Assembly (NCBI GenBank): GCA_936450465.1
Contig: OW388302.1
Coordinates: 56,920,959-56,984,958, forward strand
Direction of reading: 5' to 3'
From: Gibbula magus
Lineage: Eukaryota; Mollusca; Gastropoda; Trochida; Trochidae
Length of the DNA stretch: 64,000 nucleotides
Notes under the pieces: model-generated
Told to the model about the DNA's origin: nothing
Seen by the model: only the letters and a program-made list of their open reading frames with translations
The model's database searches: none
Shown here: one piece after another, positions 1 to 12,300 of the stretch
Layout: every line of letters begins with the position of its first letter
Position numbering within the stretch: the first letter of the stretch is position 1
Made by a program: the position numbers and the translations under genes

Positions 1-171
1 AAATGAGTATAGTTTTTTTAATCCACACATAAATGTACCAACTACTTCTAATTTTCTAATTCGAATGTAGTTCCACGAAAGAAGTAGATCTATTAAATGA
101 TTTATAAAGCAATGAAAGGGAGGTAACTCGCAAGAGCTAAATCTCGCGATACTTCGTTGCTAAGAAGCAAT

Positions 172-201
172 ATGGCGTCGTTTGATGAAGCTTCCTACTA
201 A
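172..201 (+). promoter_or_regulatory. Short upstream ORF in the presumed 5' leader
   Basis: A 9-codon ATG ORF (MASFDEASY, stop TAA) lies about 75 bases before the ATG at 278. If transcription starts upstream of 172, it would be a uORF that could dampen MYCBPAP translation. The transcription start is not visible. Confidence 0.3.
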
Positions 202-277
202 AAACAAGTACTTCGAACAAAAAATATACAATTGTGCCGTTATCTTAATGTGAAGATATTCTAATTTGAAGCAAACA

Positions 278-335
278 ATGAACAGCAAGGGAAATTTAAA
301 GGCTGGTTCGAAGAAAGACCGTCCAAAGTCTTCGG
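278..335 (+). CDS. MYCBPAP: MYCBPAP candidate first coding exon
   Basis: ATG AAC AGC starts a 19-codon Lys/Ser-rich leader (MNSKGNLKAGSKKDRPKSS) and ends in phase 1 before gtacgt. The donor phase fits the 30-nt exon at 9347 (giving S-S-D-G-E) and the exon at 18738. Vertebrate MYCBPAP also begins with a short basic leader. This is the most upstream start consistent with the phase chain. Confidence 0.6.
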
Positions 336-3300
336 GTACGTTTTATGTTCACATTTTATGTCGATAACAAGATCAAGATGCCTGTTTTGAAATAAATTAT
401 TTTTCAGATTTGTTATCATATAGTTTGATAATAGCTTCAAATGTATTTTTGGCATTCATAAAATTATAATATATAATATATAATATGAAATATTTCTTTC
501 TAATGAAATAATGATCACATAATAATTCATTTTTATCACAACATTATTTACCAGTGCTTTCGTATACTAGATCTAGACCGAAAACTCTGTCGTCCGAATG
601 CTCTACCTCACATAGCGAGCCACATACTATCCAGTGGGGTTGCAGGTAGAGCCTCTCAACCTAGTATAGATCATACTGGACTAGTCTACATCGTCATTTT
701 AGAATTATCAGAACAATTTCTATTTCTTTTTTTGTTGATAGTATCAAGACAAAATTAATATCATGTAAACTCAATTTTTAAGTTATTTCACATGAACCTC
801 TTTTTTGAGAATTGTATTTTGGTAGTAACCCTGTGTAGGCTAAAGATATGGGGCGCCTCACATTCTCATAGTTTCAACACTGTGTGGTTGCATAAATTTC
901 TCCAATGTTTTTCTAAATCATCTTGTCTAACTCTTCATTTATTGTGAATTAATTGCAAAGCATTAATTTACATAACCTGTTAAACGTATTTTTCAATTCA
1001 TGTATATCAATATACTATATTGATAACAAGATCAAGATGCCTGTTTTGAAATAAATTATTTTTCAGATTTGTTATCATATAGTTTGATAATAGCTTCAAA
1101 TGTATTTTTGGCATTCATAAAATTATAATATATAATATATAATATGAAATATTTCTTTCTAATGAAATAATGATCACATAATAATTCATTTTTATCACAA
1201 CATTATTTACCAGTGCTTTCGTGTACTAGATCTAGACCGAAAACTCTGTCGTCCGAATGCTCTACCTCACATAGCGAGCCACATACTATCCATACTATGT
1301 ATCCCACCTTAACATGAATTCAGCGTTCTTCTGTTTTCGCTGTTTGGTAATCTTGCGTTATTTTATAAGAACAGCGGACGGTCAATTGTCAAAATGCAAA
1401 TATTTTTACATGTGGTCACGGTAACTCAACCTGGAAGCAAAGTTTTCGACTATGGAAACCAGAAAGCCGAGAGTACCAAGAGATATATTACACATTTAAA
1501 AAATAGCCTAATATTCTTAATACTTGGTTTCACTTCACAATAAAATTCTTTAAAAAATTACTGAGCCGACTTTCAATTTTATTTTCCATCATCTGTCAGT
1601 TGACAATGTTTGTCAACATCATATCACGTGATCGGTCATGTGAGATGCCGCTCGGTTAAGAAAACTACGGCTGAATTTTTGGGTCATGCTTATTGAATGA
1701 GTAATAACGTTTCATCAAATTCTGGAAAGTTTTCAGCCAAATACAGCCGTGTACGGTTCGAATGAGGTACAGTAAACTTCAGTTACATGAAGGATGAACT
1801 TGATATAAATTTTATAATGTCTACAGACAGGGGATAATGTATCAGTGTTTCTCACCATAATGAGAATAGAGCCCAGTTGAAGAGAAGTGTGACTTCATAA
1901 ACAGTGTAAATGATAAGTTTTGATTTCAATCCTCAAAGGTGTTCAACATTTCCATATTTGACAATTTTATTTAACTTTGGTTTATGCTAAGTAATAAGAC
2001 AATGCCTTTTTGCTTCTTTGGGTTCCCACAAATAACGGAACACCATATTATTTGGTGTAGAACATCACCGCCGAAAACAGGTGACATAATGCACAGGATG
2101 CCAAATATGGGTCATTCTTATCATCGCAGACTTTCCACGCCGATGATGCCGATAGAATCATCAATCATATTATTGATTTTCTCAAAGTTACGTAGATTGA
2201 CATTAATGTATGTTAACTTGGTTAAACATTTACGACAAATCGCTCTTATGTCACCAAAAACAGGTGAAACTGGGATATAATTGATAGTTTTAGTTTGAAA
2301 AGTTAATTAATTTCAATTGAATTGAATATAGTTAAAATGTCCTTGCTTTTCCACTAAATGTCTCACTCCCTTGTCAGATACACACAGATTCTAAGGATTA
2401 TTTCTTCTACTCACTCAATGATATTTCTTGTTAATAGCTTTTCAAATGAACCATTGGCATCATATTGTTAGAATTATTATGTAGACTAGTAGTTGAATGA
2501 CGGTGACCTACTACACATCCAAATCCGCTTTTTATCTGCTATAGATAATTTTCCAAAATTTACATTTGATTTATTTTCACATCAGCCAGGTGACATTGTT
2601 CATTTTTTTAGATAAAAAAATAAAACTTTTACCTTTATAATGTTGCTATACCAAACCAATTAGCATTAAAATGATAATTTTCAGCACAGTCAGTATTTTC
2701 AATATAAAAACACCATTGATAACGTTTGACATAATATGTGCTTCCTATATACTGTGATTAATTGTTACATGTGACCTGTCTGGTGTGTATACCCTTCAGT
2801 TGTTACATGTACATGCATTTTATTTGTACCCTTTTATCAGAACCTTGATCTGAAGTATTAGATGTGACGTGACCAAATGATGTGCCCATGTTGATTGGAG
2901 AGGATGCATTTGACCTGGTCATCTATCACATTCCTGATAATAATGATGAGCAGCTGAAAAATAAATTAAAATATTTGGTATTGGGTAAAGAAATTATGGA
3001 CAAGAGATCTCTAATTGATGTACATCACTGGTGTGAATAAAGAATCATTTAAATCAATAGATTGCAATATTCGCTTTAAAAAGTTGAATTTTCACATGTA
3101 TTTTCAAATACGGATGAGATTATTCTTCAAAATGTTGACATGTCAAAATGATAATTGAGGAACAATGAGAAGCAGATGAGGAAAACACGACATTAAAATT
3201 CACGAAGCTTTCACAATCTCTCTGTCTAGATGAAGGAATGTTGTGTATCACTTAGAAGTGTTCTGTCAGTAGTAAACATTATAAAGAATCCAACATCTCC

Positions 3301-6300
3301 AAAATTTTGAGGGACACCAAGCCCATGAAGTGGTCAAGTATTCATAGGAGTCCCTCTCTAGGAACAACACATCTTGAGTGTGCTGAACGTCACTTTGATA
3401 AGAGTGGTATCACGTTGTATGATCGAAGCCTTTCTTTTATACTGCTTGTCACAGTTGTACAGACATAGAAAAACCAAGTGTAGAAAGTGTATAAATTGGA
3501 GACGTCAGTGAAGTATTTCTCTTATTTTTACTGCAAAAAAAACCACTTCATGAAGGTTTCTCCCTAAATTAAAGAAGTCACAGACACTACTTTTTGTTCT
3601 GTGTTTCTTATTTAAATTTCTTTATTTTTTTGTAGAATTTTTTCACATCAGAGATTGAAAGTTATTCTAAGCTTAATACTTATCACTACTAACTCCAAGG
3701 CTTGGAATGTCTTGTCATCACTTGCATCAATTTGAAGCACCCTGAAAATACCCACTTATGCAAGGACTTTTTCAATGTGAATCTTAAAAGTAGGAGAATG
3801 AATATCTAATTCTCAGAACGATGTATCCTCAAAACCCACAACAAATGTGAGCATGATATACCCCCAAAAGAGGTTAGCCCTGTCACATTCTCCCCCACAG
3901 AGGCTACTAAGCTCATATCTTCTATGTTGTTTGCAGTTGTGAACAGCTGTCATTGGAGTTTTTCATATGTAGTATAGAATTAAAATGTTAACATTTTGGG
4001 ACACCTACTACAAGTTATACTACTAAGGAGATTAGTCATGTAAAACATACTCCCTGTTTGATAACTGATATGATGTCCTTTTAATTTTGAATGGAGTGAA
4101 TTAGACCTTTGTTCAAATTAAACCATTTATCGATTAATCTAAACTGAGATACTGACAAAATGAAAACCTGTCGTCCTATATTATAGAATAGAAATAATTA
4201 TTAGTTTTGGTATATTGCAATCTAGCTGTTTGTGTTTTCAAATGATTTTCACATAGAGATTCATTGCTAAAATAAATGAACATGTTTTTATCATCAGATT
4301 TGTCTTGCTGACATAAAAATTTATGTTTTAACATCAGATTTGTTAAATATGAGCATAAAAAAATAACCTATACAGAGAAATATTTATGAATCATTAAAAC
4401 TGTACATGACCAAGCTGCAGTATAGTTGATCCAGAAGGGTGCACACTGCTTACAACAACGTTCCAACGTTACTGCTTCCATAGTTTGAGGGGCTCGTGGC
4501 AATGACTTTGTCATAAATGTTTTACAGTTTGTCATAAATGTTTTACAGTTATAGGAAAGCTTTCAATATGTTGAATAACTTGTACACAATCCATTCTTTG
4601 AACAAACATATCTACCGTATCTCTGAATAGTGCGACCTTACCAGATGAAGAGTCTGTGTCCTACGGCCCATACTGCCTTCTGTCTCTCCGATCTCGGCTG
4701 ATTGGTTCTATGAGCAGGTATATACAGGTTCAGTCTATTACACTCAAGCCTATAGTGAATGTGCTATAGTGAGTGATCACTGGACAGTAGAGGGAAAACA
4801 ACATTAACATAATTGAAGACTTAATCCTTTCTAATTAATCTTGATTGGTTCATATACCCATTTGAAATTGTTCAATGTATCAACTTATGTATCTACTGAA
4901 AACCCAATTATTTACAAATATAAACTTGCACAAGAGAAAGCTTTTTGTATTATGTACCTTTTTGCCAGCTGTGTTTATTAATGGATAGTGCATGATATTT
5001 ATCTTATTTTATTTCTATGACAAAAATCAGAAAAATCTGTGATCAGACCAGAAAAGACTTATTTCTATTTCTTATTTTAATTCTAAAATAACTGTCTGCC
5101 TTGAATATTTGGCGGGTTTGAGCCATCACTAAAATAAATAGTCATTTGCCCTAAATAATAAGTAATAGTAAGTAAATATTAACAAAGTTTATACTCTTTC
5201 GGCATAGAAGCCAAATCATGCTCCGTTCAAACTCTTAGCAAGAACTTTTATAACAATATAAATTCAATATAAATTCAATAGACATGATAATAAATTTACA
5301 ATAACTTACATAAGAAATGTAATTTTAAAAATTAACCTTCAGATATTATATTAAAATACTTGCCTGCTCATGGTGTCTGAAATCGATAATAGTGTTAAAT
5401 CAACATTATAGAGAGATACATCACTATGTCAAAGTTCAAACAAAGGGAGACAATTCTGTTTGATCAGTCTTGTATAATACCTAGTCAAGTGGCCCACAGT
5501 TTACCTCTAACAATAAGTGTTTATGGAAGGTTAAGTGTATGATAAACATTACTGACACCGCCCCACCCAAGTCAACTCACTCTCCAGTGTTGGAGGTAGG
5601 TAAACACAGCTTTATGATGAAGAGGCCAACCTAAACGTCAAGTTGGTTCAGATCAGTATCAGTAGGTGTATTGTAATTGCTCTATTCCATCCATGCCTTC
5701 AGTCCTCTGATTGTATAACCAGCTTTTGCCTTGTATCATGCTATAACCCAACTTCCAAATGCAAGACATAACTCTTGCCAGTCTCCATTACCAACTGATT
5801 TAGGCCTTGCAGTATTTCCTTAAGAAATCTGTGCTTAGAAATCCAGGCTCACTATGCATTTCTGGTGCAGCAATTCGCTATCTAGGCACAAGAAAGCGAG
5901 GGAAATACAGCAAGGCTTAAATCAGCCAGTAATGCAGACTGGCAGGAGTTATGCCTTGCGTTTGGAAGTTGGCTATAACCTGGCAGTACAATTACAATAC
6001 TTTGTATCAAGCAGTGCCCGGATCCGAAGACAGATGAGCCATCATCAAATTTCAAATCACAACATTTCTTTGGCTGAGCATGTACATGCTACATATTGCA
6101 ATTGGTAACCAACCTTTAGAAGTACAAGGTATAATCTGGTGACATAATCAGAGGTTGGAGCCATACAGATACAAATCACTCTGATGGAGTATGATGTTCT
6201 TCCTATTGTCACCTGACAATTAAATCAGGGTTAGAGATTAACATTAGTCCAGTAGCATGGCTAGAACAAACGATATTGAGCTGGTACAATGTAATCATTG

Positions 6301-9300
6301 GCTGGTAGTCCGAAAGACTAGTTGCATTCAAGACAATATGATCATGTTGATGTCAATGGTTAGCTGGAATGCAATTAGGGTAGTACCCATGATGCGCACT
6401 AGTCAGAATGGCCAGTACTTTAATTTGGCTTTTTTCGGTCCCTGCATATGCATGCATGTGTACAAGTAAGTAAAATATATTGTGTAATTTCAATCTTCAC
6501 CAATGAAATAAAAAAATATTTGGATTTCATGTTCTCTAAAGACCTCTTGGTGAATTGTATTTCATGCATGTATAGGTAAAAATAGATAGTGTGATTTTAA
6601 CAATTTGACAATGTTAATTTGAATAAATGTCTTTCTTTATTCAATTGCATTGTCTGTTTTTGCTAAAAACTTTCTTCTGTGTGCGTACATTATATTGACA
6701 ATAATACATGAAACACTGAACCACTTAATGACACTTTATGGGGTATGCTAAGAGGAACATATATTTATTTTGCCTGGCCTTGTCGAGAGCGATAGTGGAT
6801 TGCCCACCAAGGCCAAGAATAACACATGGCAAGAGATCTCTGTAGGGGTAATCAACATGTAAAGTGTACACAGACGAGGAAAGTGAATTGGTTTCCTATT
6901 CTCATGGACTTCATGCAAGTCCCCGTGAATGTGTACTGGATCAGAGAGGAAATCAGCATTGATGTGAATCAATGGAATTAAGATTATCTTTCTCATGAGA
7001 AGCGAGCTGAGGTGAAGTAAAAACAACACAGAACAATATTGTGTAGCAGCAGTAGAATCTATCAGTATCTGGAGAGTGTTCAGGAAAGATGTATCAGAAC
7101 AACAGGAGGTGTAGCATTTTATAGTGAATCAACTCAACACACAGTACATCATTGTGTTACAAAGTGTTCAGGGATCAGATAGCGCCATTAATCATAGAGC
7201 ATTGTGTTTGTTAAGTCTTCCGATCTAATGTCACATTGAGACAGATGGATACATGATCTGGATGAAAGTGATGTGTCTATCTGATGATATTTTAGTGGTG
7301 TATGGTAATTCTCTCTGTTTGGAGAAACATAGGATTGTTGTAAATTGATAGTTTATCAAGTCAAAAATGGTCCTAGTGTTTGTGACAGTGTGATTATTCT
7401 CTCACTTTCATCAAGAAACTTTGCAAGTTTTGCCAGCTTCCTACAACAATGGTGACTGATATTGAAGCAGGTGGATGTGTTCTTGTCATTAGAATATGAC
7501 TGACATCAGTGGCATCAACATTGAAGTTTTACTGGACTTCTGGATTTAAGGGATACCTTGTTCTAATGGAGACTGTTGAAGATTGTCATTTCCTTGTTGC
7601 GAATGGTTTGTGTTGATAGAACATTGGAAGAAGTTGTGTTGGTCAACGTTGACAATCTGAAGCTTGACCAAGTCTGTTGCCCAGAATACACTGACCACCG
7701 TCTCTGTTACAAGCTGTGGCGATGTGAGATGTATGGTTTCAGACTCACTATGGTTATTTGAAAATGCGGCTGTGTCATCCTAAATTTGATTTCCAAGACT
7801 ACAGAGGGAAATATTTTCTTGACCGAACATAAAATGTTAATGAACCATTTACCCTAAGGAGCAGGAACAAATAGCACATACAGGTCTCAATCTGCATGAA
7901 TTTGCAGGCTAGAAAATTTTTAAAAGCTTGAAATTTGTACAATTTTCTCATGTCAACACCGGTGCAACAAACGGCAAAGGCTGTAGCAAGATCCAAATCT
8001 GTGCCTAATGAGCAAACAGTGAAAGATTCAAACATGAAATCTCGAAAAAGAAGCGAGGGGACATCGCCCCAGAATGAGCCCCAATCGAGGGAAGGACCTC
8101 GTCCCGGCAGAAAACCATTCAGAGGTTCTTTCAGAAGTGTAGTGGCACTGCGTATGTATCCTGAATACTCACTCTGTGTGTTAAGGACCATAGTAGTATG
8201 TTTATTGGGCTTTGGTCGGGTCTTTGTCAATCATTTCTTCACTTATAAGTAGGATTCATCAACAAGGTATACTTACTTGAGAAGGGATTTGTATTGGTTA
8301 CTGGTATACATTTTATACCATTTTTTTGGATTTGGGGAATATGTTTTTTTTATTTTGATTTGGGGGATCACCTTTTCTTCAATATCTTTGCAGGAATTGT
8401 GATATTTGCACAACCCATTTTATCAAAATTAAGTGTCAAGTCATGTTTTTCTTATGCACTGACGATTTCAAGACTGAGATTTTTTCAGGGCTAGGGGTTA
8501 TATTGAGAACAATATATTTTAGTCTTCAACATCAAACAATAAAAACCCTGATGAGCTTCAGAGCCCATGGCTCTATTTTTTAAAAGGTTTCATCATTATA
8601 TAGATATATAGACCTGACAAGTATAAAAGTAAAAACACCTTGCTGATATGAACTGTGAGTGGAGTTTGGTAGAGATGCTTCACGTTAAGTGACTTCTGCT
8701 TTGGTTCAAGAAGTCTGTGGTTCGAATCCTGCAAATTACACTAAGAGCTTTGGCCTTGGGACCGATCAGTCCAAGTCCAAAGACAATAATTTATGATCAT
8801 GAAACTTAAAATTCAAAAGTGTATTTATCACATCGGTAATAACTTGCCTTACCAAAGTATTAGCCATTTGGTTTAAACATATTTATTTCACAAAGAAGTG
8901 CATTGGTAAACAAGCTGTAATAGCTTATCTGAATACTGCTCCAGGTAGCCATTTAGACTAGTGCACTTCTGAAAGTATCAGCCCAAACACATTCCAGCTA
9001 ATGAAATACTACAAGTTGTCACGCCCAGCCTCTTTTCTTGTTTTATGAAGTCACAGATGATGAAATACGGGAAGTTGCTGTGAAACAATGGCTGCTAGGC
9101 AAATGTGATATGCACATGTGCTCATATCAATAACATAACATAACATAACATAACATAACATAACATAACATAACATAACATAACATAACATAACATAACA
9201 TAACATAACATAACATAACATCAGAAATAGGTTTGTAACTTTGAGTCTATGTTCAGAATAAAATAAAGAGATCAATTTCACTCATTATCAAATTAAGTTT

Positions 9301-12300
9301 TGATTCCAAATTAGACTCTTACTTTTATAACTATGACTGTTGACAGATGGAGAAACAAACAGTAAGAAGGTTTCTGGTAAGAAATACTGGCATTTCAATC
9401 ATCGTTGATTATCAAATAATATTTATTGATGTTTTGTTCATAATTTATTATGTTTAATTTCCTAAACTTATCTTGTTAGTTCACTTTTGCTTTTAAACAT
9501 GTTCAACTTTTAACCTCCTGGTCGAAAGAGGGATTTTTATGTTTAAAATCGCTGCTGTTTCATGATGATATTTTCAGTTGATGATATACACCTTCAATCA
9601 GTTTTTCAATTGGACTGATATGATGGCTAAAACAAACATATGGAGAATACTAAACTATGTTCAATCTTATACCATATTTATGAAACAAATTACTATATTT
9701 ATGAAACAAATTACTGATTTGGTATCAACGGACGAGAGTTAGATACCAATACTATTCACAAGTTTCAGAAATATAGTATTGAATAGGACAGAGTTTAGTA
9801 TTTAATTTATTACTCAATGATTTAAATCTAAACTCTCACTTATAAAGAGGTCACAGACTATTTAGACAATGGACAAAATGGACTCAACGAACGAGTTCAC
9901 CAATAAACAATGCCACATAAAGCCCATAGACTAAGGTTAATGAGCAATTAAGGTGACAAATCTGAATGCTTAGGAAGGTGTTGAATATTTCCTATATGAA
10001 CAGAACAATACCTTTCCAGGAACATAGCCTTGAGAACACGGCCTGTTCATTCGGTCAAATTAATGGGCCAAATTAGAAAATCTTTTATAGACATATTGGC
10101 ACTTAGCTTAATCCACTGTGATACCTTCACAGTAAATAAATTTTGTAGTATCATTGAGACAATGCTTCCATTCTCTCCGTTCAGTCTTGAGTTTCAAGAA
10201 GGAATTGGGGTAGCATGCCAATTTGCCTCTTTAAATCGTCATTTTCTGTTTGATAATTAAGATAGCAGTAATTGATCTTTTGGATTGCCAATATATGCTT
10301 CCTGAGAGAGGGTGAATGAGATAAGATAATGAGTGATTCATTGGTCGGTTGTGTTGATTTTGATGTCTGCTAGAAGCCTGTTGGTTGGTATGCCGGGCTA
10401 TGCCATACTATGCCCATTCAGTGATTGGTTTGGATTTATGTAGATCTCAACATCAAGCTGTTTGGCCAGTCATTGCCCAGTCGGTGTATATATACTGGCT
10501 TCCCTTCTGAATAGCAGATGAATTTCTTCTTTGGACTTGTGGCTTTCCTTTTGAGATATTGGGAAACTTTGTGGACTTCATTTGTGCTTTTACAGCCGTT
10601 TTTGGACTTTGCTCTCATTGACTTTGTGCTTTGACTTTAGCTTCTTGCAATTCTAGCTCAAAATGCAAAGGACTATTGAACTTCTTCAGTTCTTGCTCAT
10701 TTGATTTGTTGCCTTCAGTGTTTTCTTTTAAATTGTTTAAAAGTTTCAATTCTATTTTCACCAGCACCAGACTTACCTTTATTAGTCTTTCTCTCTATGG
10801 ACTGGGACTTGTGAGAGTTGCTGAAAGGACCGGTTCAGTTATCATTTTAAAGAGGGAGCTTTTGGATTGATTTCCAATTCACAGAAACGTAGTTGGAATA
10901 TTCCGTGTGCCGAAGCCATCTATCTTCTCTTTGCTACACAACTATTGCCATGATTATGAGGAAATGAATCATTTTATGATTTGATTGCATGCGGTGAACG
11001 GCAGACATGTCTCTAATACAAACACAATGGTGAGCAGAGGCAAGTTGTGGAAACAAATCAATTAAATGTTTTTGGGTCATTTTTTTGACCTCCTTTTGTC
11101 TCCTCAACTGACTGTATATGTGCTCTATGGTGAATTAGTTCCTCGAGGTGAACATTCATCTATCAAAGAACTTGTTCAAGGTCATCAGGAGTTCATCATA
11201 ATTAACTTGAAAACAATTTTGAACACCTACATGTCAACAAGCAATGTTTTTCAAGATGAGCAAGTAAGTTGTGACAGAACCACATGTGACCCTCTACAAA
11301 TGTGAAGTTTTCAACATCTCTTGAATTCAAGGAACACTCAGCCATAAAGGTGGACATTTTACCTTGGAAGAAGAGAACTGGCAAGTATTTTGACCTGAAT
11401 CCTTGGCACAAGATTACAGGTCATGCAATCTCTTTAGATGATTCAAAAATACTGTTTTTGATACAGCGGTTCTACCAAACAGGAAAGGCATTTTTCTGAT
11501 TTTCCACTGGTTCAGTGTTCAGAGGCTGGCCTTGATTGGAGTTTCAACTGTGGATATCAATCCTTTACCTGCAGTCCCAGAATGTTCTGTGATATCCTAT
11601 CTGTATCCATTGGTCAATCCTGAATTGTTCCTGACACTTCTCTGTAACTTGGCCACTTAAAATTGTTTGACATTTATTAATTCTTCAATTTATATGTTAA
11701 ACCTCTATACCTTGAATTAATTATTTAACATTCAGATTTTGCTTTAAAATTGCATCCGTGTACAAACCTGCAGTCCCAAAATATTCTGTGATATCTTATC
11801 TGTAACCATTGGTCAATCCCGAATTGTTCCTGAAGCTTACAAGTTGTTATTCCTGTAACCATTGGTCAATCCCGAATTGTTACTGACGCTTACAAGTTGT
11901 TATTCCTGTAACCATTGGTCAATCCCGAATTGTTCCTGAAGCTTACAAGTTGTTATTCCTGTAACCATTGGTCAATCCCGAATTGTTCCTGAAGCTTACA
12001 AGTTGTTATTCCTGTAACCATTGGTCAATCCCGAATTGTTACTGACGCTTACAAGTTGTTATTCCTGTAACCATTGGTCAATCCCAAATTGTTCCCGACG
12101 CTTACAAGTTGTTATTCTGTAACTTGGCCACATAAAAGTGTTTGGCATTATTAATTCAATAGCTAATATATTTAACCTCTATGCCTTTATTGAACATTCA
12201 GATTTTGCTTTAAAAGTCCATCCATGATATATATGTGTACATACAAGCAACATTATCCGTCAGTATGTCACAAATTTATCATCACTCAAAACTAGTGACA

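Larger units (their letters stand above)
336..9346 (+). other. MYCBPAP: First intron of MYCBPAP (AT-rich, repeat-bearing)
   Basis: About 9 kb without a confident exon except the candidate at 7950-8151. It holds the 271-bp direct repeat pair (363-633, 1022-1292), a 54-codon decayed frame at 2870-3037, and a TAACA microsatellite near the 3' end. I see nothing else I can name between 3.1 and 7.9 kb. Confidence 0.5.

Noticed and set aside
156..171. Possible RFX X-box (GTTGC...GCAAT) upstream of the first MYCBPAP exon
   Set aside because: Attractive for a ciliary gene, but the half-sites are 6 bp apart rather than about 4 and the match is imperfect. Not enough to call.
363..1292. Miniature LTR element (TRIM-like) formed by the 271-bp repeats
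   Set aside because: No primer-binding site, polypurine tract or target-site duplication could be seen.
7799..8230. 143-codon antisense frame opposite the candidate exon at 7950
   Set aside because: The + strand frame has an ATG, a donor and phase agreement with MYCBPAP. The antisense one has no supporting signal.
8700..8760. tRNA-like stretch with ggttcgaatcc
   Set aside because: Only a B-box match. No acceptor stem or cloverleaf, so neither a tRNA gene nor an assignable SINE.
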